Source of the DNA: CBDCRK01 sp965220955
GTDB lineage: Bacteria; Desulfobacterota; Binatia; Bin18; CBDCRK01
DNA: 64,000 nucleotides
Assembly: GCA_965220955.1 (NCBI GenBank)
Contig: CBDCRK010000015.1
Span: 310,001-374,000, forward strand
Reading direction: 5' to 3'
Part shown: piece after piece, positions 16,290 through 24,890 of the stretch
Numbering within the stretch: position 1 is the first letter of the stretch
How the letters are laid out: the number at the start of each line of letters is the position of its first letter
Program-made: the position numbers and the translations under genes
The notes under the pieces: generated by a model
Seen by the model: the letters and a program-made list of their open reading frames with translations, nothing else
Database searches by the model: none
Told to the model about the DNA's origin: nothing

Positions 16290-16355
16290 CTACGCCGCAA
16301 CTTCGAGCTCTCGGGCTATTGGCTCGGGCAGGTCTTTTACGTCTATCGTTTCCAT
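16290..16355 (-). pseudogene. N-terminal stub of a small antitoxin-like protein
   Basis: ATG 16353-16355 opens a 21-codon frame starting METIDVKDLPEPIARELE, a phrase typical of short antitoxin-like proteins that begin with this motif and then continue in a helix. Here a TAG stops it after VAA. A purine-rich AAGGAG lies rather far upstream. Probably a broken antitoxin; the toxin gene is absent. Confidence 0.35.
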
Positions 16356-16508
16356 ACGGACGCCTCTTGTTTCTCCTTATAGTGCACCTTGTCTCTCAAG
16401 CACATGGGCGGAAAAATATGACCCTACGAGTTTTTAAAAAGTGTTTCACGGGAATCTAAGGGTGGGGGAATCGGAAAGGTTAAGAAAACTGCAACATCCC
16501 CTATTTTA

Positions 16509-16670
16509 TTACAGCAGCTTCTTACGTTTCTGGCGAATGGCCTCCTCTGCCTGCTTCATGCTGATCCGCTCCTCTGACATCTTACTCAGCTGGGAGATGG
16601 AACCGGCGTAGTTGCTGTCATAGCGATCATCCTGAAACAGCGAGGCACCGACCGAGCAAAGCTCCACGAT
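16509..16670 (-). CDS. Short basic C-terminal ORF in frame behind the amidase stop (53 aa)
   Basis: Immediately after the amidase TAG (16686) the same frame stays open for 57 codons to TAA at 16509. The residues look protein-like: VGASLFQDDRYDSNYAGS, then a Lys/Arg/Glu-rich helix ending IRQKRKKLL. Possible starts are TTG 16670 or GTG 16664; neither has a clear site. It may be a small gene, a remnant of a larger one, or an extension lost by a stop mutation in the amidase. I do not recognise it. Confidence 0.25.
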   Translation of the reverse strand: MVELCSVGASLFQDDRYDSNYAGSISQLSKMSEERISMKQAEEAIRQKRKKLL

Positions 16671-16685
16671 CAAGCGTAAGCCGTT

Positions 16686-18128
16686 CTAGGCATGCACCGG
16701 TGGCAATTTATCCATCCACGGTTGGGCCTGCTCGAGCTGCGCGGCAACGCTCAGCAACAGGTCTTCACGTCCATAAGCAGCCATCAGATGTACACCCACG
16801 GGAAGGCTGTCTGCACTCCAGTGTAAGGGCAAGGAAATCCCCGGCTGGCCGGTTACGTTGCCGGCAGGGGTATAAGGAACCAGCTCAAGAACACGCCGAA
16901 AGACCTCCTCAGGCTCTGCTGCTGCACTGTTCAGTTGTCCTAAAGGCGGAGGAGGCGCACCCAGGGTAGAGGTGAGCAACAGGTCAAACCCACTTGTCCA
17001 CCACTCAGCCATGCGGCGTTCCCAGCGCTCCAACCATTCGAGGGCGGCAATATATTCAGTCACTTTGACCGCACGGCCTTGGTTCATAACATACCAGGTA
17101 TAACGCTCAAAGTCGCCTGCTCCAACCTCCCGACCCACTGCGTCAGCAACATCTTCAGCTGTGCGGGCAGAGTGGGCCAGCACAACCTTGGTAAAGGAGG
17201 ACCCCCATTTTTCGTCAAGTGCGGCTGGGTAGGCTTCTTCCACATCGTGTCCTAACGAGGCAAGTAGTTTTCCAGCATTCTCTGCCGCCGCAATACATTC
17301 TGGGTGCAAGGGCCCCTGATTGCCAGGGCGCGTTTTCATCAGTCCAATACGCAGCTTCCCTGGATCGCGGCGGGAGGCCTCATAAAAGGTGCCCTCACAT
17401 GGCGGCGCCGTATACGGGTCGCCTGGCATATTGCCAGCGGTGGCGTCAAGGATAATGGCCGAGTCCCGAACCGACAGAGATACCACGCCTTCGGCAATGA
17501 ACCCGGCCCACCCCTCACCATAGTCTGGACCCAGAGACAAACGGCCTCGGCTTGGCTTGAGGCCCACAAGGCCGCATTCACTGGCGGGAATGCGAATGGA
17601 TCCACCACCGTCATTGGCGTGAGCCACTGGGACAACGCGGGCTGCCACCGCAGCCGCACTACCACCGCTCGATCCTCCCGTCGAATGGTTCGTATTCCAG
17701 GGATTGCGTGTTGGCCCGTAAGCCTCTGGCTCTGTTGTTGTGGCTAAGCCAAATTCCGGAGTATTGGTCTGGCCGATTGTAATCAGACCAGCTTGGCGAA
17801 ACTTGGCCGCCAGATAGGTGTCGACTTTAGCGGTGTACCGAGCGGCCTTGAGAGCTCGATTACCACTATGCACCTCATCTCCTTCATACATGCAAAAGAG
17901 ATCCTTGAGGAGGAAGGGAACACCTTTTAACGGTCCATTGGGCAAATTTGCCGAGTCAGCCTCAGATCGTGCTTTGTCAAACCGTGGACGGATGACGGCA
18001 TTGAGTTGGGGATTGACTTTCTCCAATCGAGCAATGGCAGCATCCACTAATTCGCGTGGACTGGCTTTCCCGGTACGAACAAGTTCCGCCTGGGCGGTAG
18101 CATCAAGCGTTGCAAGATTGTCTGCCAC
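16686..18128 (-). CDS. Amidase signature family enzyme (480 aa)
   Basis: GTG 18128 is the start because AAAGGAGGGAAT lies just before it; the longer frame includes that site. The Ser-cisSer-Lys triad is visible: Lys in FLLKDLF, the cis-Ser in HSTGGSSGGS, and the nucleophile in GGGSIRIPAS. It hydrolyses amide bonds in the cytosol. The substrate is unknown; relatives act on aryl, acyl or peptide amides. It lies with several amidohydrolase genes on the same strand (18.2-23.4 kb), which suggests breakdown of amide-containing compounds. Full length. Confidence 0.9.
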   Translation of the reverse strand: MADNLATLDATAQAELVRTGKASPRELVDAAIARLEKVNPQLNAVIRPRFDKARSEADSANLPNGPLKGVPFLLKDLFCMYEGDEVHSGNRALKAARYTAKVDTYLAAKFRQAGLITIGQTNTPEFGLATTTEPEAYGPTRNPWNTNHSTGGSSGGSAAAVAARVVPVAHANDGGGSIRIPASECGLVGLKPSRGRLSLGPDYGEGWAGFIAEGVVSLSVRDSAIILDATAGNMPGDPYTAPPCEGTFYEASRRDPGKLRIGLMKTRPGNQGPLHPECIAAAENAGKLLASLGHDVEEAYPAALDEKWGSSFTKVVLAHSARTAEDVADAVGREVGAGDFERYTWYVMNQGRAVKVTEYIAALEWLERWERRMAEWWTSGFDLLLTSTLGAPPPPLGQLNSAAAEPEEVFRRVLELVPYTPAGNVTGQPGISLPLHWSADSLPVGVHLMAAYGREDLLLSVAAQLEQAQPWMDKLPPVHA

Positions 18129-18243
18129 GTTATTCCCTCCTTTTTTGCTTCTCAAACTTTATAGGATGGCTGATATCAGGGGGCATTGTCTCTGATTTCG
18201 AGTTCAGCCAGGTCCATTGCCAACACTCCTTTCACTGACGATT

Positions 18244-19350
18244 TCAACTGAGGCCGATATTGTACAGCCCGTTGGCGTTCTCGAATACTATTTTGCGGGT
18301 GACCTCCACGGGTACCCCGGCGAAATTTTCCTCAATGACCTGCAGCGAATGGGGAAACGTTGAGTCCGCGTGAGGAAAGTCGGAGGCCCACATATAGTTG
18401 CTCTCGCCGAAGAACTTACAGGTCGCTGGGCCCAGCGGATCGTCCTGGAATGTGGCCCATATATTGCGCCGCACATATTCACTCGGCTTGAGTGGCAGCT
18501 GCCTGGCACTGGCGATCTTGGCATGGACATGGTCGAGGCGATGCACCCAGTTGGCAATCCATCCAACGTCGTTCTCCGCCGACACGACTTTCAGGTTGGG
18601 AAAGCGCTCGAACACGCCGCCGTACACCATCCGCGTGAGGCATTGCTCGACAACATGGATCACATGAATCTGTAGATCTGCCATGGTTGGCATTGCCGGC
18701 GTGAGCGGCATCCCGGAAACCAACGGCTTATGCAGGGAGATCGGCAGTCCCGCCTCGGCACACACCTGCCAGAGGGGATCGAAGCGTTCGTTGCTATACG
18801 GCAGCTCAGTGGTGTCGGACGCCAGCACTAGCATCCCCTTCAGCCCCATCTTTGCACACCGCTCAATCTCCGAGATGTCGGGCAGCGCCTGGAGCGTATA
18901 AAGGCCGATGCCCACTAAGCGCCTGGGGTCATGCGCGCAGAACTCGGCCAGCCAGTCGTTGTACACCCGCAGGCAGGCTTGCTGCAATTCCACGTCCTTC
19001 ATGTTAAGCAGGACAATCCCAAGGCTCGAATACAGCACTTCGGCAACAACACCATCAAGCTCTTGATCCTTGAGGCGCTCTACAGGATCCCAGCCGCTCG
19101 GCCGTGCTGCCTCGTAGCCGTGTTTCATGTGCTCGCGTAGTTCATTGCCGCTACGCCCCGCGGCAAACACCCCAGCCACGGTGAGCGGATGAAATCCTGG
19201 ACCGACAAAGAGATAGGGAGCGCCGCTGGACTCCTCGTTCTTGATGACGCGCGGCGCATTATCGCGATATTTGTGCTCTAGCCGCTCGACCCACAGGTCG
19301 CCAGGCTCCGTCATGTGCGAATCTGCCGAAATGACTCGTTGCACTGCCAT
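18244..19350 (-). CDS. Metal-dependent amidohydrolase, amidohydrolase_2 (PF04909) type (368 aa)
   Basis: ATG 19350 follows AGAGGAGAGG; the longer frame has no site. The N-terminal metal motif is SADSHMTEP (DxH form), then PISLHKP with a metal His, HVIHVVEQ, and the Asp of WASDFPHADSTFP. This is the TIM-barrel family of decarboxylases and hydrolases such as ACMSD and 2,3-dihydroxybenzoate decarboxylase. The product may decarboxylate or hydrolyse an aromatic or lactone substrate. It sits 115 bp after the amidase stop and 152 bp before the next amidohydrolase, all on one strand. Confidence 0.87.
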   Translation of the reverse strand: MAVQRVISADSHMTEPGDLWVERLEHKYRDNAPRVIKNEESSGAPYLFVGPGFHPLTVAGVFAAGRSGNELREHMKHGYEAARPSGWDPVERLKDQELDGVVAEVLYSSLGIVLLNMKDVELQQACLRVYNDWLAEFCAHDPRRLVGIGLYTLQALPDISEIERCAKMGLKGMLVLASDTTELPYSNERFDPLWQVCAEAGLPISLHKPLVSGMPLTPAMPTMADLQIHVIHVVEQCLTRMVYGGVFERFPNLKVVSAENDVGWIANWVHRLDHVHAKIASARQLPLKPSEYVRRNIWATFQDDPLGPATCKFFGESNYMWASDFPHADSTFPHSLQVIEENFAGVPVEVTRKIVFENANGLYNIGLS

Positions 19351-19502
19351 TGTTGCCTCTCCTCTAATACGGTTTCTTTGTAAGTTGTATCCATTAGCCA
19401 GCCCCTCGACTTCGCTCCCGCGTAAGCGGCGAAGTCGAAGCACGGGTAACTCTCACATTATTTATATGGATAGGCCTCATATGGAATACGTGTAACACCG
19501 GC

Positions 19503-21194
19503 TTACGCCGCGCGCGGTCCGCCACGCAGCACCTGCCCCGGCAACGCCCCCGTATGGCGCCGGTCTTCGTACAGCACCTCTCCGTTAACAATTGTGTATT
19601 TGATTCCTTCCGCCTGCGTTACCAGCCGGCGTCCCCCGCCCGGCAGATCGTGGCGGATTTCCGGGCGCTCGGGCGAGCCCACGGTATTGAAGTCGAAGAT
19701 GGTTATGTCCGCCGCCAGCCCGGGCCGCAGCAGGCCGCGGTCAGCAATCCCGAAGAACTGTGCCGGCTCCGAGGTGATCCGCTTCACCGCGTGCTCGAGT
19801 GCGAGCGCCTGCTTCTCACGCACGAACGTGCCGAGCAGATAGCTCGGGTACCCGGCATTGCACAGCATGTCGACATGTGCACCGCCGTCGGAGATGCCAA
19901 TCAGCGTGCGCGGGTCACTGAACTTCCTCACCACACGCTCCTCGTTGATGTCAAGCAGCGGCAGCATATAGTCAAGCGCGAGATCGTCCTCAAGCGCAAG
20001 GTCGAAGAAGGCGTCCAGTGGTGCCACGCCACGTTCGCGGGCGATCTCTACAACACTCTTCCATTCGACTGCCTTGAGCGCGGGGGTCATGACTTCCTTG
20101 ACCTTGGTGCGCTCCCAGAGGTTATGAAAGACTGTATGGCGTTCGAGTTCTGCCGCAAACGCGCGCCGAAACTCCGTGCCCGCGTACACCCGCTTCTGGG
20201 TCTCAACCGAGGCATTGCCGAACACCGGCTTCATTGAGGGCATGCTGGCGAACAGGAACGGATTGCGCAGGTTAAACTCGACAATGAGCGGACGTACCGC
20301 AACCTGCGGGCGGCAGCCGCGCTCGAGCAACGGGGCCACTTGCTCCAGAGTCTCGGTCCAGGCCTCGGGCGCATCATTGCGATCGCGCAGGTTGAGCCAT
20401 GTCACTGGCCGTTCGCTCTCTGACGCAAGCAGATCGAGAAGCTCATATTCCTTTTCCGATACTGTGCTCGGCTGTTTTGTGAGCGCGATTTCAATTGTGC
20501 CACGGCCCAATTCCCTGAGCACTCCGGCGTAGGCACGCAATTCGTCATGGCTGGCCAAGCGGCAGGCAAGCGGTTGCGCCTTGTACCCAAGATGCTGCGG
20601 CATGACGGTGAGTGAGAAGCCCAGCGCGCCCGCCGCTAGCGCCTCGCGCAAAAGGGCGCCGATCTGGTCGGTTTCCTCCGGTGTTGCCGCACGCCCCATG
20701 GCTTCCTCCCCCATTACGAAATGGCGAAACGGGGACAGCGCCGCAAGAAATCCAACGTTGATCCCGACCCCACGATTGGCGGCCGCGTCCATGTATTGCG
20801 GAAAGCTTTCCCAGTCCCATGGGAGGCCGCGATTGAGGACGTCATAAGGAATCGCCTCGACGTGGACAAGATTCGAAGTCGCAACCTCACGCTCTGCGGG
20901 CTTGCACGGAGCCAGTCCAACGCCGCAATTGCCCATAATCACACTGGTCACACCGTGCCACGACGAGCAGGTGACAAGCGGGTCCCAGCAGATTTGCGCG
21001 TCGTAGTGCGTATGTGGATCGATGAAGCCTGGCGCAACAATGAGATCGGAAGCGTCGATCACGCGCGCGGCCGCGCCCGAGACCGCCCCGATCTCAACAA
21101 TCCGTCCCGCGCTCACCGCTAGGTCGGCGCGAAAGGCTTGCGCACCACTACCATCAACAATCGTTCCCTTCCTGATCAGTAAATCGTAAGGCAT
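19503..21194 (-). CDS. N-acyl-D-amino-acid deacylase-like amidohydrolase (563 aa)
   Basis: Starts MPYDLLIRKGTIVDGSG, the usual opening of the D-aminoacylase family. Metal-binding motifs are PGFIDPHTHYDAQ and the catalytic-side Asp in GISDGGAHVDM; GNCGVG marks the deacylase subgroup. The C-terminal beta-sandwich part ends with TIVNGEVLYEDRRHTGALPG. Members remove N-acyl groups from D-amino acids or act on cyclic imides. A paralogue follows upstream (21649-23388). Length is normal. Confidence 0.87.
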   Translation of the reverse strand: MPYDLLIRKGTIVDGSGAQAFRADLAVSAGRIVEIGAVSGAAARVIDASDLIVAPGFIDPHTHYDAQICWDPLVTCSSWHGVTSVIMGNCGVGLAPCKPAEREVATSNLVHVEAIPYDVLNRGLPWDWESFPQYMDAAANRGVGINVGFLAALSPFRHFVMGEEAMGRAATPEETDQIGALLREALAAGALGFSLTVMPQHLGYKAQPLACRLASHDELRAYAGVLRELGRGTIEIALTKQPSTVSEKEYELLDLLASESERPVTWLNLRDRNDAPEAWTETLEQVAPLLERGCRPQVAVRPLIVEFNLRNPFLFASMPSMKPVFGNASVETQKRVYAGTEFRRAFAAELERHTVFHNLWERTKVKEVMTPALKAVEWKSVVEIARERGVAPLDAFFDLALEDDLALDYMLPLLDINEERVVRKFSDPRTLIGISDGGAHVDMLCNAGYPSYLLGTFVREKQALALEHAVKRITSEPAQFFGIADRGLLRPGLAADITIFDFNTVGSPERPEIRHDLPGGGRRLVTQAEGIKYTIVNGEVLYEDRRHTGALPGQVLRGGPRAA

Positions 21195-21588
21195 TACCGT
21201 TTCCCCCCTTCAAACAGCACTCTTGACTCAGGTTCGACCGCACAGGGCGCTCAGCTGTAGACCAGCTGCCCTCCAGGCGGTCTTGCTTGCTTAACCGTCC
21301 AGCTCTCTTATAGGAGTGAGACCAGCAACCAAGGTCAGATCGTGTCCTTCTCCGCCCTGAGTTGTGCAATAAATAATGCTTGCCGATCCAGGCTTTGTCA
21401 ACGTACGGTCAGGCTTGTCAAGCGCCAGCGTAGAGTGATGTAATCAGGGTAGGACCACACCAACAACGACCACCCCCTACAAGAACCATCGCTTTCCCGT
21501 CAAGATCATCAGCTCTGCTGTCTGGCGGTATTTGCAGTTCTGCTTCAGCTTGGATAGCACTACCAAAAAACTTCGCTCACAAAGCAAA
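21195..21588. other. Intergenic region between paralogous amidohydrolase genes
   Basis: About 450 bp between the two deacylase-like genes (including the terminator and the stretch up to 21648). Apart from the terminator hairpin I find no ORF with a ribosome site and no RNA gene. The promoter for the 19503-21194 gene probably lies here. Confidence 0.4.
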
Positions 21589-21610
21589 GCGCCGGGTATA
21601 AACCCGGCGC
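21589..21610 (-). terminator. Rho-independent-type terminator after deacylase-like gene
   Basis: GCGCCGGGT (21589-21597) and ACCCGGCGC (21602-21610) form a 9-bp GC-rich stem with a 4-base loop. Read on the minus strand it lies about 40 bp after the stop at 21649 and is followed by TTTGCTTTG, a broken T-run. Confidence 0.65.
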
Positions 21611-21648
21611 CCGCACGCATCCTCAGAGGCAATTCTGCTGAGGTGTGA

Positions 21649-23388
21649 TTACCCGGCCATATCGTAACTGCGCAGCACCTTGCCCGGCAGCGCTCCCGTA
21701 CACTTCTGACCCTCGAAGGTGACCTGCCCATTCACGATCGTATAATGGTAGCCGTCCGCCTTCTGTACTCGCCGCCAGTCGTTGTTGGGTAGATCGTAGA
21801 TGGTCTCCATCGGCAACACCCGCAGCTTCTCCAGGTCATACACCACGATGTCCGCCGGCATCCCGGCGCGCAGCCAGCCGCGGTCATGGATGCCAATGGC
21901 CCAGCCCAACATTGTCGAGAGCCGCCAGTGGGCCTCTTCCAACGTCATGACCTGCTTGTCCCGGATCCAATGGGCCAGGAAGTGGGTAGGATACCTGCCC
22001 AGGGTCAGGAATTTGGTATGGGCTCCGCCATCCGAGGCGCCGATCAGGGTCAGCGGGTGCTTGAGGATCTGGCCCACCGCGTCCTCATCACTGTTAATGG
22101 AGTCCTGCATGGCAAACTCGGTCTTCAGGTTTTCTTCGACCGCCAGATCCAGTAGGGCATCGACTGGATGCTTGCCCTGCTCCGTGGCAATCTGCGCAAT
22201 GGTCTTGCCTTGGAGGGGCTTGTTCTTTTCCAGCTGCACCTCGTCGATGAACGTCGTGTCCCACTTGATCATGCTCACCTGGCCCTGTTCGCCGTCACTC
22301 TCCGTGCCCGGCATGCGCCTCCGGCCACGTTCCATATCCTTCCGTAGAGCGGGGCGCCGGGCCGGATCGGCCAGTTTTGCCTTGCGCTCTTCGAGAGTTC
22401 CCACAGTGGCTTCATTCCAGGCCGGCAACACGTCAAATAGCCCCATGGTTTCTAGAGTGAACTCCCGCTCGATCGGCACGCAGATATCGATCGGCAGCAC
22501 CACGGCCTCGCGATAGGCCTTCTCATTCCACTCCAGCTGCTGGCGCCAGCCATTGGGGTTGTTGGCATCAGCAATGATCGCGTTCCAGTTCAGCGGCCGG
22601 CCACTGGTTTTGGCCAGCTCCAGCAAGAAATCCAGCCCCAGCCCCTGCAAGGCAGTGCCCATGGTCCACTCGATCGAGCCACGGTTGAACTCCCGCATCA
22701 CGGCCGCCATCCCTAATAACTCTTCACGGGGCGCCACATGCGTGGGCAGATACCCCCCATCATAATCCCGGTTGTTCATACTGAACGATCCCGAGAAGCC
22801 AAAGCCACCAGCCTGCAGGGCTTCTTTCAACACATGCTGCAGCTGCGCGATCTGGTCTGGGGTCACCTGATAGTTGGGATCGCGGGCCGCCTCATTCCCC
22901 ATCACCCAGGCGCGCAGCGGCGAGTAAGGCACCAGCGCGGCGGTATTCACCCCTACCCGGTTGCGGTCCAGGCTGTCCAGAAACTCCGGGAAGGTCTCCC
23001 AGTCCCAGCGCATCGATGCCTGCATGATCGACAGCGGGATGGTCTCCGTCCGCTCCATACGCAGCATGGCCCGTTCCTGGTCCTCCGGTCGCACCGGAGC
23101 AAAGCCAAAGCCGCAGTTGCCAATCGCCACGCTTGTCACTCCGTGCCAACCCGACAGTGTGGCATAAGGGTCCCACCCAGTCAGCGCCGCATCGTAGTGG
23201 GTGTGAATATCCATGAACCCGGGAGCCACAATACAGCCGGTGGCGTCGATGACGCGGGTGGTGTCCTCCTTGATGTTGCCCATAGCCACGATCTTGCCCC
23301 CGCGGATAGCGATATCCCCGCGGTACGCAGGCGTTCGCAAGCCATCGACAATCGTGCCGTTTTTGATCAACAAATCATATTCTGCCAT
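21649..23388 (-). CDS. N-acyl-D-amino-acid deacylase-like amidohydrolase (579 aa)
   Basis: Paralogue of the gene at 19503-21194, with MAEYDLLIKNGTIVDGLR, PGFMDIHTHYDAAL, GNCGFGFAP and GASDGGAHTKF. It carries a charged insertion at about 330-390 (EERKAKLADPARRPALRKD) that also occurs in the subgroup often called amidohydrolase family 3. It ends with its own hairpin terminator. The two copies differ widely, so they are old duplicates or separate acquisitions with different substrates. ATG 23388 has GGAGGG upstream. Confidence 0.87.
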   Translation of the reverse strand: MAEYDLLIKNGTIVDGLRTPAYRGDIAIRGGKIVAMGNIKEDTTRVIDATGCIVAPGFMDIHTHYDAALTGWDPYATLSGWHGVTSVAIGNCGFGFAPVRPEDQERAMLRMERTETIPLSIMQASMRWDWETFPEFLDSLDRNRVGVNTAALVPYSPLRAWVMGNEAARDPNYQVTPDQIAQLQHVLKEALQAGGFGFSGSFSMNNRDYDGGYLPTHVAPREELLGMAAVMREFNRGSIEWTMGTALQGLGLDFLLELAKTSGRPLNWNAIIADANNPNGWRQQLEWNEKAYREAVVLPIDICVPIEREFTLETMGLFDVLPAWNEATVGTLEERKAKLADPARRPALRKDMERGRRRMPGTESDGEQGQVSMIKWDTTFIDEVQLEKNKPLQGKTIAQIATEQGKHPVDALLDLAVEENLKTEFAMQDSINSDEDAVGQILKHPLTLIGASDGGAHTKFLTLGRYPTHFLAHWIRDKQVMTLEEAHWRLSTMLGWAIGIHDRGWLRAGMPADIVVYDLEKLRVLPMETIYDLPNNDWRRVQKADGYHYTIVNGQVTFEGQKCTGALPGKVLRSYDMAG

Positions 23389-23696
23389 GAGAGGCCCTCC
23401 TTATTATTTTTACGGACAGTTGAGAGATGGTACCGACGTGTCCTTATATCCTTCTAGTTGATCAGTGGTCCGCCGTCAACAATCACCAAAAACAAGGGTG
23501 ATCCTATTTGTCAAAGTGCTTACTGCCCCTGGTGTCCTATTCGTTGAGTTTATCCCAAATCGGACGACTCAGATGACTCGCTGCTCTGCACATAGCTTGA
23601 GAACGTTACAGCATAAAACGCCCCTGTCCTGCTGAAGCCAGTCAAGGGTCGGCGCCAAGCCCTCCTTGAACCTCATCTCTAGCCGGGCCCTGCCAC
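23389..23696. other. Intergenic region
   Basis: About 300 bp between the deacylase-like gene and the NHL-repeat gene. No supported ORF, RNA or repeat. It should hold the promoter of the 21649-23388 gene. Confidence 0.4.
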
Positions 23697-24587
23697 TTAG
23701 ATACACCTGCGGTACTTCAGCAGTCGCCGCCCCTCCTGGTTCTGGTTGATATAGATATCGCCATGCGAGTCCACCCAGACGGCATGACCGCCATCGATCT
23801 CTCCGGTCCCTGTCGGGCTCGTCCAGCGAGTGATAACCTGCCCATCGATCGTCAGCAGGGTGATCAAGCCGTCCAGTTCAGGCACATACACCACCTCGTC
23901 CGCATCGATATAGATGGCGCAGGGTCGGGCCAAGCCAGTCCACTGGGTCAGAAACTCACCATCCGGGGAAAATATTTGGATACGGTTGTTTTCCCGGTCC
24001 GCCACAAACACCCGGCCATCGGTATGCACCCAGACCCCATGCGGAACATGGAACTCGCCAGGGGCGCTCTTGCCCGGGGCACCCCAGGACATCTCTAAGC
24101 TGCCCTCAGCGCTGAACCGATGCACCCGGGCGTTGCCATAGCCATCCGAGATATACACCTCCCCCGCGGGAGACAGGGCGACATCGGTGGGTCGATGAAA
24201 GGGTCCGGCGGCCTGCTTTACCGGATCCTGATAATTCCCCGACCAACCGGTCTCGGACGGCTGATCCCAGGTGCCCAGGGTCATCAAGAGGTTGCCTGCC
24301 GCACTGTACTTTAGCACCACGTGCGAGTTAATGACCGGCAGGTAGAGGTTCTCCTGCTGATCGATGAACATCCCATGGGCGGACGATAGAATGCCTTCTC
24401 CCCACGAGGTGAAAAAGACGCCATCGCGGTCGAGGACAATCAAGGGATGCTCACTACGGTTGAACAAATAGACCCGGTCGCGAGCATCCGTGACAATGCC
24501 AGTCTGGCCCAGGGTCCAGCCTGCAGGGAGTTTTACCCAGTCTTCCACCAGCTCATAGGTGTGCTTGCCCATACCTACCGTTGCCAT
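23697..24587 (-). CDS. NHL-repeat beta-propeller protein (296 aa)
   Basis: About six NHL-type blades follow each other: GIVTDARDRVYLFNRSEHPLI, GMFIDQQENLYLP, DVALSPAGEVYISDGYGNAR, GVWVHTDGRVFVADRENNR and so on. The blades are like those of peptidyl-alpha-hydroxyglycine lyase and SMP-30-like proteins, but no catalytic residues can be assigned. No signal peptide, so probably cytosolic. AAAGGAGG nine bases before ATG 24587 supports the start. It sits among amidohydrolase genes and may be a lactonase-like or binding partner. Confidence 0.82.
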   Translation of the reverse strand: MATVGMGKHTYELVEDWVKLPAGWTLGQTGIVTDARDRVYLFNRSEHPLIVLDRDGVFFTSWGEGILSSAHGMFIDQQENLYLPVINSHVVLKYSAAGNLLMTLGTWDQPSETGWSGNYQDPVKQAAGPFHRPTDVALSPAGEVYISDGYGNARVHRFSAEGSLEMSWGAPGKSAPGEFHVPHGVWVHTDGRVFVADRENNRIQIFSPDGEFLTQWTGLARPCAIYIDADEVVYVPELDGLITLLTIDGQVITRWTSPTGTGEIDGGHAVWVDSHGDIYINQNQEGRRLLKYRRCI

Positions 24588-24687
24588 CTCAGCTTCCCTC
24601 CTTTAGGTCGAATCGGTTGACTTTGGTGCTTTACCCTATAACTTATTGCCCCTCAGTTCGCTCTAGATACTAAAATGAGGACGAACA

Positions 24688-24890
24688 ATAAACTACCTCA
24701 ATGTGGCGATTACCCGGGCGCGTCACAAACTGGTGGTAGTCGGCAGTGCAGCCTTCTTTAGCGAGGTGGCGCATACGGACACTGGCTTGCGGCCAATCAT
24801 TGTTTTAAGGCCTACTACCATCTGTGCAAGAAGCATGGCGCCCTGTTCGATGTCCGCTGTAATGTCTTCATCCCCGACGCCGGTGCCTAA
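24688..24890 (+). pseudogene. C-terminal remnant of a superfamily 1 DNA/RNA helicase
   Basis: The frame from 24688 reads INYLNVAITRARHKLVVVG, which is motif VI and the following strand of UvrD/DNA2-like helicases (LNVAxTRAxxKLxxVG). After about 35 residues the other frame carries on with FKAYYHLCKKHGALFDV and ends in TAA 24888-24890, as expected for the protein's end. The upstream 90% is missing and there is a frameshift near 24790. It overlaps the last bases of apeB on the other strand. Confidence 0.65.

Noticed and set aside
16600..16690. Pyrrolysine-like or programmed TAG read-through of the amidase
   Set aside because: No pyl genes or stem-loop signal are seen and other genes use TAG as ordinary stops. 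A remnant or small gene is simpler.
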